Counted from the first letter of the stretch, positions 9,026-19,900 are shown. The stretch is 64,000 bases of DNA from Hippasteria phrygiana (GCA_037893225.1 JAZGUH010000413.1:806001-870000); one strand, 5' to 3'. A program made the numbers and translations. The notes: generated from the letters alone by a model not told the origin.

Positions 9026-9566
9026 ACCTATATTTTAACAACTGAATTCATCAAGATCTATTGCTGTAAACTCCCAAGTATTTGTCGTGTCAGAATGGCC
9101 GAGCGGTCTAAGGCGCCAGACTCAAGGTGATAAATCTTCACGGATCACAGTGACATATTGGGTGTTCTGGTCTCCGCATGGAGGCGTGGGTTCGAATCCC
9201 ACTTCTCACAACATTTTTTTTCTTGAACAAAAACAACCTGAAATAGTCAAGATCTATTCCTAGAGACTAAGCTATTCCTAGAGACTAAGCTATTCGTATC
9301 GTGGCAGAATGGCCAAGCGGTCCAAGGCGCCGGATTTTAGGTGATACATTTTTACTGATCGCAGTGTATATTAGGTGTTCTGGTCTCCATGCGGAGGCGT
9401 GGGTTCGAATCCCACTTCTGACAACCTCTATTTCAACAACTGAATTCATCAAGATCTATTGCTGTAAACTCTGCAGTACCTGTCGTGTCAGAATGGCCGA
9501 GCGGTCTAAGGCTCCAGACTTAAGGTGAGAAATCTTCACTGATTGCAGTGTATAATTGGTGTTCTG

Positions 9567-9592
9567 GGCCCATGTGCATAAAAGGCTACTAG
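9567..9592 (+). repeat. Left terminal inverted repeat of the Harbinger element
   Basis: 26 bp, perfectly inverted relative to 10514-10539. Similarity continues imperfectly inward (GCCAACTAG in both ends). Confidence 0.9.
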
Positions 9593-9911
9593 TTTAGCTG
9601 CCAACTAGTGCTTAGTAAGATTATAAATTCCCTAGTTTATACCTACGGAGTTGGCAACTAATTTGTGTTGCATAAAACCTCACTAGGCACATTGCTTACT
9701 AGTTGCATACTAGGACAATTTGGTTTGTAACTGATTTGGGTGCTATGGCCTTGGAGAGGAGGTGATTATGTCAGATACAATAGGCTTGTAGACAAGTTTA
9801 TTGTGTTTGAGCTTCGAATCACATTCCAAATTAGCATAACTCCTTTCTAAAGGTCTTTGTAACATTGCATTACTGCCCAGTACTTACATTTTGTAGAACT
9901 ACATAAATTCT
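9592..9911. other. Non-coding interior of the Harbinger element
   Basis: About 320 bp between the left terminal repeat and the transposase fragment. It holds subterminal CTAGT-containing repeats (ACTAGTGCTTAGTAAG, CCTAGTTTATACC, TTACTAGTTGC) of the kind transposase DNA-binding proteins use. No other gene seen. Confidence 0.6.
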
Positions 9912-10367
9912 CTATACAAGGTTGCTACAGCTAGTACATAAAGTTACAACTACAACCATGAGTCTCAAGCGTGAAAGAAAAATTAATTTTACCCAAGACG
10001 AAAACCTATTTTTGGCCGACAAATATGAAGAGTTTAAACATGTCATAGATGCACCAACTACATTATGGAATGTTCCAGTTGCGTAATACTGCAGCGCAAT
10101 TAGCACTTGCTGATATGGTAGCAGCGCATGGTTTCTGACAGTGTCATGTTCAATGTCTGGTGCCACTATGTCAGTAATTTGCATTATGCCTTCACGGCTA
10201 AATCTATACCGCTCATACACCTTATCATCATCAAAGAAGTCTAATGGATTTCTCCTGTCTCGGAAGACGCGTTCTTTTCTTATTTGACGACGCAGTTCAA
10301 CTAGCTCCATGATTCTACGAGCCATGTTGTCAGGACGGTGTCCAAAGGCAGACTGATTAGTTGTCAT
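9912..10367 (-). pseudogene. HARBI1-like transposase, N-terminal fragment
   Basis: 151 codons with ATG at 10367, close inside the right terminal repeat. Residues 41-56 (PLDFFDDDKVYERYRF) and 83-100 (LPYQQVLIALQYYATGTF) are typical of the N-terminal region of HARBI1/Harbinger transposases, which are usually about 350 residues. After about residue 106 (VVGAS) the sequence no longer looks like the family, and the DDE nuclease domain is absent. The frame probably runs into deleted or intronic sequence. It cannot be a working nuclease. Recognition is from family memory, without a database search. Confidence 0.8.
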
Positions 10368-10513
10368 CTAGTGACTTAGAGGTACCCCAGATCAACTCTA
10401 ACTTTTGCCAGAATTTTAGAATGTTACTATATCTAGTTGGGTTTTATGCATCACAATTAGTAATCAACTAGGCTTAGTAAGCAACTTAAGTCCATTTTAG
10501 TTGCCAACTAGGC

Positions 10514-10539
10514 CTAGTAGCCTTTTATGCACATGGGCC
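10514..10539 (-). repeat. Right terminal inverted repeat of the Harbinger element
   Basis: 26-bp perfect inverse of 9567-9592, followed directly by the duplicated CTG. Confidence 0.9.
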
Positions 10540-10653
10540 CTGGTCTCCATGCGGAGGCGTGGGTTCGATTGCCACGTCTGACAACCTTTACTTTAACACA
10601 AGTAACCAGAAATCATCAAGATCTATTGCTGTAAACTCTCAAGTATTTGTCGT

Positions 10654-10775
10654 GTCAGAATGGCCGAGCGGTCTAAGGAGCCAGACTCAAGTTGATAAAT
10701 CTTCACTGATCACAGTGACATATTGAGTGTTCTGCTCTCCGGTTGGAGGCGTGGGTTCGAATCCCACTTCTGACA
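10654..10775 (+). tRNA. tRNA-Leu(CAA), degraded last copy before the 2.8-kb insert
   Basis: The unit keeps the acceptor, anticodon CAA and T arm. It has A for C at the start of the anticodon stem (GGAGCCAGA in place of GGCGCCAGA alters base 26), an intron change (GTTGATAAA), TGAGTG for TGGGTG, and TTCTGC, which breaks pair 27-43. Its T run is interrupted (TTATGTTTC). More diverged than most CAA genes, perhaps because it lies next to the insert. Confidence 0.75.
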
Positions 10776-10923
10776 ACATTATGTTTCTTGAACAAAAACA
10801 ACCTGAACTAGACATCTGGTGCAGTGTTTGTGGACAAACACAGGGCTGTTTTGTTTTTTTGTGTAAAATTATGTGATTTAAATGAAATTTCAAAAATGAA
10901 AAAAATCATAGAAAATTAGCCGA

Positions 10924-12290
10924 TGACGTCATCATGACGTCACCATGACGTCACATACATTTTCATCTAACACATGCTGGCATAACTAAATACCACGTTT
11001 GAACTTAATGTGACTTGTACTTTTGTAGATATATGGTTTCCAAAAATGCCCCTTTAAGATGACGTCACGTGACATGTATGTGATGACGTCATCATGACCT
11101 AAAAGTTCGGCGCACATTCTGAGCAGTTGGTGTAAGTATCTGCCTACGACTTGTCTAACGACTTGAAAAAAGGACTACAGATCAACTCTTTATAGACAGC
11201 ATGCCACATGAAAGCCATGGTTTCTGTCCTTCCCAGAATTCCTTTGTGTTATATTGAATTTGGTCACAATTTTTTAGATGCCTGCTATTTCTTAATACTT
11301 GAGTGAGCCACGATCACGAAATTGTTGAATTAGGTAGAGAAAAATTCAATGTATAAATTTTTAATCGGACCGACCCTTACATGCGTAAAAAAAAAAAATT
11401 GATGACGTCATTATGACGCCACACAATTTTCGCCTTTTAGGGCATATCTTTGAGACATACCAAAAGCTGCATCAAAAAGAATTTTGAAAATCTCTTGTTT
11501 TGTTTGCGAGATATATTTAAAAGAATGTTACGATTTCAAAATTTCAAAATTCATAACAAATCACGTGATGACGTCATCATGACGTCACTTTGGATTTTGC
11601 ATCCTAGTACCAGTATCTACCTACCCACCAATTTTCATGACGATCGGACCTATCCTTATATGTGTTTTAAAAAAGCACATTTTTGATGATGTCATCATGA
11701 CGTCACACATTTTTTTCCTTTTTAGGGCATATCTTTGAGACCTACCAAAGCTATAACAAAAAGAATTTTGAAAATATCTTGTTTTGTTTGCCAGATATAT
11801 TTAAAAGAATGTTACGATTTTCAAAATTTCAAAAATTCATAACAAATCACGTGATGACGTCATCATGACGTCACTTTGTATTTTGCATCCTAGTGCCAGT
11901 ATCTACCTACCCACCAATTTTCATGACGAACGGACCTATTCTTATATGTGTTTTAAAAAAGCACATTTTTGATGATGTCATCATGACGTCACACACTTTT
12001 TCCTTTTTAGGGCATATCTTTGAGACCTACCAAAGCTGTAACAAAAAGAATTTTGAAAATATCTTGTTTTGTTTGCCAGATATATTTAAAAGAATTTTAC
12101 GATTTTAAAATTTCAAAAATTCATAAAACATCACGTGATGACGTCATCATGACCAAAAAGTTCGGCACACATTCTGAGCAGTTTGTCTAAGTGTCTGCCA
12201 AGTTTAAAGGCAATCGGGTGCACCAAAGTAGCCAAAGTGCCGGTAAGAAAGAAAACGTGCACAAATGCTATGGGAAAAAGTCTGAAAAGG

Positions 12291-12339
<49 letters not shown>

Positions 12340-13366
12340 AGAGCCAATAGTGTTTGTGGACAAACACAGGGCTGTTTCGGTTTTTGTGTGTAAAATTTGG
12401 TGATTAAAATGAAATTTCAAAAATTTTAATAAAATTTCAAAAATTAAAAAAATTATAGAAAATTAGCCGATGAGGTCATCATGACGTCACTCCGGCTTCT
12501 GCATGCTGGTGGCACTATCTACATACCCACCAATTTTTATGACGATCGGACCTACCCTTATATGTGTATCAAAAAAGCATATTTTTGATGACGTCATGAT
12601 GACATCACACATTTTCCCATTTATGTGAAAGAATATGGGAGCTAACAAAGCTATTACAAAAAGAATTTTGAATTTAGCATGTTCTGTTAAAGAGATATGG
12701 GTTTAAGAAACTTTAAGGTTGAAAAAACTTTACAATTACTATAAAATCGTATGATGAGGTCATCATGACGTCACCTCAATTTTCATCTATAACACGTACT
12801 TGTCTACCACCATAGCAGGTTTGAATGCAATCGGACCTACGGTTCTCTAGATATGTGCCCTTGAAAAATGCACCTTTAAGATGACGTCACATGACAAGTG
12901 ATGACGTCATCATGACGTCACTCTTCGGCATACATTTTCAGCTTAGGGTCTCTGTTTGAGTTAAACCTGATTAAGATCTGAGGTTGTTTAGTGACCAAAG
13001 TGGCTCTTACAAAATTCGTGTACAAAGTCTATGGGATTTGGGATAGAACTAAAAATTCATAGAAAATCAGCCGATGACGTCATCATGACGTCACTTTGGA
13101 TTTTACATGCTAGTGGCACTATCTACCTACCCACCAATTTTCATGACGATCGGACCTATCCTTATATGTGTTTTAAAAAAGCACATTTTTGATGACGTCA
13201 TCATGACGTCACACAATTTTCGCCTTTTAGGGCATATCTTTGAGACATACCAAAGCTATAACGAAAAGAATTTTGAAAATATCTTGTTGTGTTCGTTAGA
13301 TATATTGAAAAGAATGTTACGATTTTCAAAATTCAAAAATTCATAACAAATCACGTGATGACGTCA
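10924..13366. repeat. Cluster of TGACGTCA palindromes (about 24 copies)
   Basis: By eye TGACGTCA occurs at 10924, 10935, 10946, 11060, 11084, 11403, 11569, 11580, 11698, 11855, 11866, 11984, 12139, 12482, 12589, 12766, 12882, 12902, 12913, 13075, 13086, 13193, 13204 and 13359, often as GATGACGTCATCATGACGTCA pairs 11 bp apart. TGACGTCA is the consensus CREB/ATF site. They lie in submodules of about 285 bp (start points 11571, 11857, 12141) that also share CACGTGATGACG and CCACCAATTTTCATGACGATCGGACC. Confidence 0.85.
12291..12334. repeat. Poly(A) run, 44 nt, ending the first insert unit
   Basis: An uninterrupted A run directly after TCTGAAAAGG. The second unit ends in an A-rich stretch at the equivalent place (13511-13548), broken by G. 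Length may be affected by sequencing or assembly. Confidence 0.9.
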
Positions 13367-13563
13367 TCATGACGTAAAAGTTCGGCATGCATTCTGACCA
13401 GTTGGTCTAAGTGTCTGTTAAGTTTAAAGGCAATCGGTTGCTTAAAAGTAGCCAAAGTGCCGGTCAGAAAGAAAACGTGTACAAATGCTATGGGCAATAG
13501 TCTGAAAAGGAAAAAAAAGAAAAAAAAAAAAAAAGAAAAAAAAAAAATCTTAACGAAAACAAG

Positions 13564-13592
13564 GGCTGTTTCGGAAAACTTCCGAAACAGCC
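13564..13592. repeat. Perfect 13-bp hairpin, first of two
   Basis: GGCTGTTTCGGAA at 13564-13576 is the inverse of TTCCGAAACAGCC at 13580-13592, with a 3-nt loop. It follows the A-rich tail of the second insert unit. Confidence 0.85.
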
Positions 13593-13621
13593 AAAAAAAA
13601 AAAAATCTTAACGAAAACAAA

Positions 13622-13651
13622 GGCTGTTTTGGAAAAGTTTCCAAAACAGCC
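13622..13651. repeat. Perfect 14-bp hairpin at the insert edge, second of two
   Basis: GGCTGTTTTGGAAA at 13622-13635 is the inverse of TTTCCAAAACAGCC at 13638-13651, with a 2-nt loop. Both hairpins are preceded by A-rich sequence and ATCTTAACGAAAACAA, so they form a tandem repeat of about 58 bp. The second ends at the junction with the tRNA array. Confidence 0.85.
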
Positions 13652-16600
13652 AAATAGTCAAGATCTATTCCTAGAGACTAAGTTATTCGTATCGTGTCAG
13701 AATGGCCAAGCGGTCCAAGGCGCCGGATTTAAGATGATACATTTTCACTGATCGCAGTGTATATTAGGTGTTCTGGTCTCCATGCGGAGGCGTGGGTTCG
13801 AATCCCACTTCTGACAACCTATATTTTAACACCTGAATTCATCAAGATCTATTGCTGTAAACTCTGCAGCATGTGTCGTGTTAGAATGGCCGAGCGGTCT
13901 AAGGCGCCAGACTCAAGGTGATAAATCTTCACTGATCACAGTGACATATTGGGTGTTCTGGTCTCCGCATGGAGGCGTGGGTTCGAATCCCACTTCTGAC
14001 AACATTTTTTTTCTTGAACAAAAACAACCTGAAATAGTCAAGATCTATTCCTAGAGACTAAGCTATTCGTATCGTATCAGAATGGCCAAGCGGTCTAAGG
14101 CGCCGGATTTTAGGTGATACATTTTTACTGATCGCAGTGTATATTAGGTGTTCTGGTCTCCATGCGGAGGCGTGGGTTCGAATCCCACTTCTGACAACCT
14201 CTTTTTTAACAACTGAATTCATCAAGATCTATTGCTGTAAACTCTGCAGTACCTGTCGTGTCAGAATGGCCGAGCGGTCTAAGGCTCCAGACTTAAGGTG
14301 AGAAATCTTCACCGATTGCAGTGTATAATTGGTGTTCTGGTCTCCATGCGGAGGCGTGGGTTCGAATGCCACATCTGACAACCTTTACTTTAACACAAGT
14401 AACCAGAAATCATCAAGATCTATTGCTGTAAACTCTCAAGTATTTGTTGTGTCAGAATGGCCGAGCGGTCTAAGGCGCCAGACTCAAGATGATAAATCTT
14501 CACTGATAACAGTGACATATTGGGTGTTCTGGTCTCCGCTTGGAGGCGTGGGTTCGAATCCCACTTCTGACAACATTTTTTTTCTTGAACAAAAACAACC
14601 TGAAATAGTCAAGATCTATTCGTAGAGACTAAGCTATTCGTATCGTGGCAGAATGGCCAAGCGGTCCAAGGCGCCGGATTTTAGGTGATACATTTTTACT
14701 GATCGCAGTGTATATTAGGTGTTCTGGTCTCTCCATGCGCAGGCGTGGGTTCGAATCCCACTTCTGACAACCTCTATTTCAACAACTGAATTCATCAAGA
14801 TCTATTGCTGTAAACTCTGCAGTACCTGTCGTGTCAGAATGGCCGAGTGGTCTAAGGCTCCAGACTTAAGGTGAGAAATCTTCACTAATTGCAGTGTATA
14901 ATTGGTGTTCTGGTCTCCATGCGGAGGCGTGGGTTCGAATGCCACATCTGACAACCTTTACTTTAACACAAGTAACCAGAAATCATCAAGATCTATTGCT
15001 GTAAACTCTCAAGTATTTGTCGTGTCAGAATGGCCGAGCGGTCTAAGGCGCCAGACTCAAGATGATAAATCTTCACTGATCACAGTGACATATTGGGTGT
15101 TCTGGTCTCCGCATGGAGGCGTGGGTTCGAATCCCACTTCTGACAACATTTTTTTTCTTGAACAAAAACAACCTGAAATAGTCAAGATCTATTCCTAGAG
15201 ACTAAGTTATTCGTATCGTGTCAAAATGGCCAAGCGGTCCAAGGCGCCGGATTTAAGATGATACATTTTCACTGATCGCAGTGTATATTAGGTGTTCTGG
15301 TCTCCATGCGGAGGCGTGGGTTCGAATCCCACTTCTGACAACCTATATTTTAACACCTGAATTCATCAAGATCTATTGCTGTAAACTCTGCAGCATGTGT
15401 CGTGTTAGAATGGCCGAGCGGTCTAAGGCGCCAGACTCAAGGTGATAAATCTTCACTGATCACAGTGACATATTGGGTGTTCTGGTCTCCGCATGGAGGC
15501 GTGGGTTCGAATCCCACTTCTGACAACATTTTTTTTCTTGAACAAAAACAACCTGAAATAGTCAAGATCTATTCCTAGAGACTAAGCTATTCGTATCGTA
15601 TCAGAATGGCCAAGCGGTCTAAGGCGCCGGATTTTAGGTGATACATTTTTACTGATCGCAGTGTATATTAGGTGTTCTGGTCTCCATGCGGAGGCGTGGG
15701 TTCGAATCCCACTTCTGACAACCTCTTTTTTAACAACTGAATTCATCAAGATCTATTGCTGTAAACTCTGCAGTACCTGTCGTGTCAGAATGGCCGAGCG
15801 GTCTAAGGCTCCAGACTTAAGGTGAGAAATCTTCACCGATTGCAGTGTATAATTGGTGTTCTGGTCTCCATGCGGAGGCGTGGGTTCGAATGCCACATCT
15901 GACAACCTTTACTTTAACACAAGTAACCAGAAATCATCAAGATCTATTGCTGTAAACTCTCAAGTATTTGTTGTGTCAGAATGGCCGAGCGGTCTAAGGC
16001 GCCAGACTCAAGATGATAAATCTTCACTGATAACAGTGACATATTGGGTGTTCTGGTCTCCGCTTGGAGGCGTGGGTTCGAATCCCACTTCTGACAACAT
16101 TTTTTTTCTTGAACAAAAACAACCTGAAATAGTCAAGATCTATTCGTAGAGACTAAGCTATTCGTATCGTGGCAGAATGGCCAAGCGGTCCAAGGCGCCG
16201 GATTTTAGGTGATACATTTTTACTGATCGCAGTGTATATTAGGTGTTCTGGTCTCTCCATGCGCAGGCGTGGGTTCGAATCCCACTTCTGACAACCTCTA
16301 TTTCAACAACTGAATTCATCAAGATCTATTGCTGTAAACTCTGCAGTACCTGTCGTGTCAGAATGGCCGAGTGGTCTAAGGCTCCAGACTTAAGGTGAGA
16401 AATCTTCACTAATTGCAGTGTATAATTGGTGTTCTGGTCTCCATGCGGAGGCGTGGGTTCGAATGCCACATCTGACAACCTTTACTTTAACACAAGTAAC
16501 CAGAAATCATCAAGATCTATTGCTGTAAACTCTCAAGTATTTGTCGTGTCAGAATGGCCGAGCGGTCTAAGGCGCCAGACTCAAGATGATAAATCTTCAC

Positions 16601-16927
16601 TGATCACAGTGACATATTGGGTGTTCTGGTCTCCGCATGGAGGCGTGGGTTCGAATCCCACTTCTGACAACATTTTTTTTCTTGAACAAAAACAACCTGA
16701 AATAGTCAAGATCTATTCCTAGAGACTAAGTTATTCGTATCGTGTCAAAATGGCCAAGCGGTCCAAGGCGCCGGATTTAAGATGATACATTTTCACTGAT
16801 CGCAGTGTATATTAGGTGTTCTGGTCTCCATTCGGAGGCGTGGGTTCGAATCCCACTTCTGACAACCTATATTTTAACAACTGAATTCATCAAGATCTAT
16901 TGCTGTAAACTCTCAAGTATTTGTCGT
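13652..16927 (+). repeat. 1524-bp higher-order unit, two copies (8 units each) plus one gene
   Basis: Copy 1: TAA-D 13696-13816, CAA 13880-14001, TTA 14076-14196, TAA-C 14260-14380, CAA 14451-14572, TTA 14647-14769, TAA-C 14833-14953, CAA 15024-15145. Copy 2: TAA-D 15220-15340, CAA 15404-15525, TTA 15600-15720, TAA-C 15784-15904, CAA 15975-16096, TTA 16171-16293, TAA-C 16357-16477, CAA 16548-16669. Then TAA-D 16744-16864. The 123-nt TTA units at 14647 and 16171 carry the same 2-nt insertion as that at 199. Confidence 0.93.
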
Positions 16928-19900
16928 GTCAGAATGGCCGAGCGGTCTAAGGCGCCAGACTCAAGGTGATAAATCTTCACGGATCACAGTGACATATTGG
17001 GTGTTCTGGTCTCCGCATGGAGGCGTGGGTTCGAATCCCACTTCTCACAACATTTTTTTTCTTGAACAAAAACAACCTGAAATAGTCAAGATCTATTCCT
17101 AGAGACTAAGCTATTCCTAGAGACTAAGCTATTCGTATCGTGGCAGAATGGCCAAGCGGTCCAAGGCGCCGGATTTTAGGTGATACATTTTTACTGATCG
17201 CAGTGTATATTAGGTGTTCTGGTCTCCATGCGGAGGCGTGGGTTCGAATCCCACTTCTGACAACCTCTATTTCAACAACTGAATTCATCAAGATCTATTG
17301 CTGTAAACTCTGCAGTACCTGTCGTGTCAGAATGGCCGAGCGGTCTAAGGCTCCAGACTTAAGGTGAGAAATCTTCACTGATTGCAGTGTATAATTGGTG
17401 TTCTGGTCTCCATGCGGAGGCGTGGGTTCGATTGCAACATCTGACAACCTTTACTTTAACACAAGTAACCAGAAATCATCAAGATCTATTGCTGTAAACT
17501 CTCAAGTATTTGTCGTGTCAGAATGGCCGAGCGGTCTAAGGCGCCAGACTCAAGGTGATAAATCTTCACTGATCACAGTGACATATTGGGTGTTCTGCTC
17601 TCCGCTTGGAGGCGTGGGTTCGAATCCCACTTCTGACAACATTTTGTTTCTTGAACAAAAACAACCTGAAATAGTCAAGATCTATTCCTAGAGACTAAGT
17701 TATTCGTATCGTGTCAGAATGGCCAAGCGGTCCAAGGCGCCGGATTTAAGATGATACATTTTCACTGATCGCAGTGTATATTAGGTGTTCTGGTCTCCAT
17801 GCGGAGGCGTGGGTTCGAATCCCACTTCTGACAACCTATATTTTAACAACTGAATTCATCAAGATTTATTGCTGTAAACTCTCAAGTATTTGTCGTGTCA
17901 GAATGGCCGAGCGGTCTAAGGCGCCAGACTCAAGGTGATAAATCTTCACGGATCACAGTGACATATTGGGTGTTCTGGTCTCCGCATGGAGGCGTGGGTT
18001 CGAATCCCACTTCTGACAACATTTTTTTTCTTGAACAAAAACAACCTGAAATAGTCAAGATCTATTCCTAGAGACTAAGCTATTCCTAGAGACTAAGCTA
18101 TTCGTATCGTGGCAGAATGGCCAAGCGGTCCAAGGCGCCGGATTTTAGGTGATACATTTTTACTGATCGCAGTGTATATTAGGTGTTCTGGTCTCCATGC
18201 GGAGGCGTGGGTTCGAATCCCACTTCTGACAACCTCTATTTCAACAACTGAATTCATCAAGATCTATTGCTGTAAACTCTGCAGTACCTCTCGTGTCAGA
18301 ATGGCCGAGCGGTCTAAGGCTCCAGACTTAAGGTGAGAAATCTTCACTGATTGCAGTGTATAATTGGTGTTCTGGTCTCCATGCGGAGGCGTGGGTTCGA
18401 TTGCCACATCTGACAACCTTTACTTTAACACAAGTAACCAGAAATCATCAAGATCTATTGCTGTAAACTCTCAAGTATTTGTCGTGTCAGAATGGCCGAG
18501 CGGTCTAAGGCGCCAGACTCAAGGTGATAAATCTTCACTGATCACAGTGACATATTGGGTGTTCTGCTCTCCGCTTGGAGGCGTGGGTTCGAATCCCACT
18601 TCTGACAACATTTTGTTTCTTGAACAAAAACAACCTGAAATAGTCAAGATCTATTCCTAGAGACTAAGTTATTCGTATCGTGTCAGAATGGCCAAGCGGT
18701 CCAAGGCGCCGGATTTAAGATGATACATTTTCACTGATCGCAGTGTATATTAGGTGTTCTGGTCTCCATGCGGAGGCGTGGGTTCGAATCCCACTTCTGA
18801 CAACCTATATTTTAACAACTGAATTCATCAAGATTTATTGCTGTAAACTCTCAAGTATTTGTCGTGTCAGAATGGCCGAGCGGTCTAAGGCGCCAGACTC
18901 AAGGTGATAAATCTTCACGGATCACAGTGACATATTGGGTGTTCTGGTCTCCGCATGGAGGCGTGGGTTCGAATCCCACTTCTGACAACATTTTTTTTCT
19001 TGAACAAAAACAACCTGAAATAGTCAAGATCTATTCCTAGAGACTAAGCTATTCCTAGAGACTAAGCTTTTCGTATCGTGGCAGAATGGCCAAGCGGTCC
19101 AAGGCGCCGGATTTTAGGTGATACATTTTTACTGATCGCAGTGTATATTAGGTGTTCTGGTCTCCATGCGGAGGCGTGGGTTCGAATCCCACTTCTGACA
19201 ACCTCTATTTCAACAACTGAATTCATCAAGATCTATTGCTGTAAACTCTGCAGTACCTGTCGTGTCAGAATGGCCGAGCGGTCTAAGGCTCCAGACTTAA
19301 GGTGAGAAATCTTCACTGATTGCAGTGTATAATTGGTGTTCTGGTCTCCATGCGGAGGCGTGGGTTCGAATGCCACATCTGACAACCTTTACTTTAACAC
19401 AAGTAACCAGAAATCATCAAGATCTATTGCTGTAAACTCTCAAGTATTTGTCGTGTCAGAATGGCCGAGCGGTCTAAGGCGCCGGATTTAAGATGATACA
19501 TTTTCACTGATCGCAGTGTATATTAGGTGTTCTGGTCTCCATGCGGAGGCGTGGGTTCGAATCCCACTTCTGACAACCTCTATTTCAACAACTGAATTCA
19601 TCAAGATCTATTGCTGTAAACTCTGCAGTACCTGTCGTGTCAGAATGGCCGAGCGGTCTAAGGCTCCAGACTTAAGGTGAGAAATCTTCACTGATTGCAG
19701 TGTATAATTGGTGTTCTGGTCTCCATGCGGAGGCGTGGGTTCGATTGCAACATCTGACAACCTTTACTTTAACACAAGTAACCAGAAATCATCAAGATCT
19801 ATTGCTGTAAACTCTCAAGTATTTGTCGTGTCAGAATGGCCGAGCGGTCTAAGGCGCCAGACTCAAGGTGATAAATCTTCACTGATCACAGTGACATATT

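Larger units (their letters stand above)
9567..10539 (-). mobile_element. Non-autonomous PIF/Harbinger-type DNA transposon (973 bp)
   Basis: Flanked by the 3-bp target duplication CTG (9564-9566 and 10540-10542), with 26-bp perfect terminal inverted repeats beginning GGCCCATGTGCATAAAAGG. Subterminal copies of GCCAACTAG and CTTAGTAAG occur near both ends. It encodes, on the minus strand, only the first part of a HARBI1-like transposase and lacks the nuclease domain, so it would need a transposase supplied in trans. The 3-bp duplication, TIRs and protein fragment together fit PIF/Harbinger. Confidence 0.9.
9487..10583 (+). pseudogene. tRNA-Leu(TAA) class C split by a Harbinger element
   Basis: The 5' part (9487-9566) runs through the anticodon, the intron and the first bases of the 3' exon (GTTCTG). 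The 3' part (10543-10583, with the duplicated CTG at 10540-10542) resumes GTCTCCATGCGG and ends CACGTCTGACA. Removing 9567-10542 restores an ordinary class C unit, so the insertion is recent and simple. Confidence 0.9.
8639..10807 (+). repeat. Array block carrying the Harbinger insertion
   Basis: Units: CAA 8709-8830, TAA-D 8905-9025, CAA 9089-9210, TTA 9303-9423, TAA-C 9487-10583 (split by the transposon), CAA 10654-10775. The TTA unit at 9303 lies 969 bp after that at 8334, so this is a 969-bp unit separated by the inserts from its relatives at 17142-22084. The spacer at 9211-9302 has a tandem 18-bp duplication (CTATTCCTAGAGACTAAG twice). Confidence 0.9.
10808..13651. mobile_element. 2.84-kb non-tRNA insert of two related units (unclassified repeat)
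   Basis: The spacer after the CAA gene breaks off after CAACCTGAA at 10807 and resumes with ATAGTCAAGATCTATT at 13654. Inside are two related units, about 10808-12334 and 12335-13651. Each begins with GAACTAGA and TGTTTGTGGACAAACA-CAGGGCTGTTT (10825 and 12351) and ends with the same GCCAAAGTGCCGGT...TATGGG...TCTGAAAAGG sequence followed by an A-rich run. No transposase or reverse transcriptase is visible. GGCTGTTTTG at 10844-10853 is inverted at 13642-13651 and could be a short terminal repeat. Origin unresolved: an A-tailed retroposon or a non-autonomous DNA element are both possible. Confidence 0.6.

Noticed and set aside
1..9566. CRISPR array or protein-repeat locus, suggested by regular repeats
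   Set aside because: The repeat unit is 190 bp and folds as a eukaryotic tRNA-Leu gene with intron and terminator; spacers are not unique and no cas genes are present.
10687..10893. 68-codon minus-strand frame across the last CAA unit and the insert
   Set aside because: Runs antisense through a tRNA gene and across the insertion junction; no coding evidence.
11450..12108. Two open frames in the 285-bp submodules (78 and 71 codons)
   Set aside because: The two frames are translations of the same repeated module in different phases, with no domain and no conservation of frame between module copies.
12191..12403. 70-codon open frame with a poly-lysine run
   Set aside because: It is the translation of the 44-nt poly(A) run in the insert.
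13351..13653. 100-codon minus-strand and 66-codon plus-strand frames at the insert end
   Set aside because: Low-complexity Phe- or Lys-rich translations of A-rich and hairpin repeat sequence; no recognisable domain.
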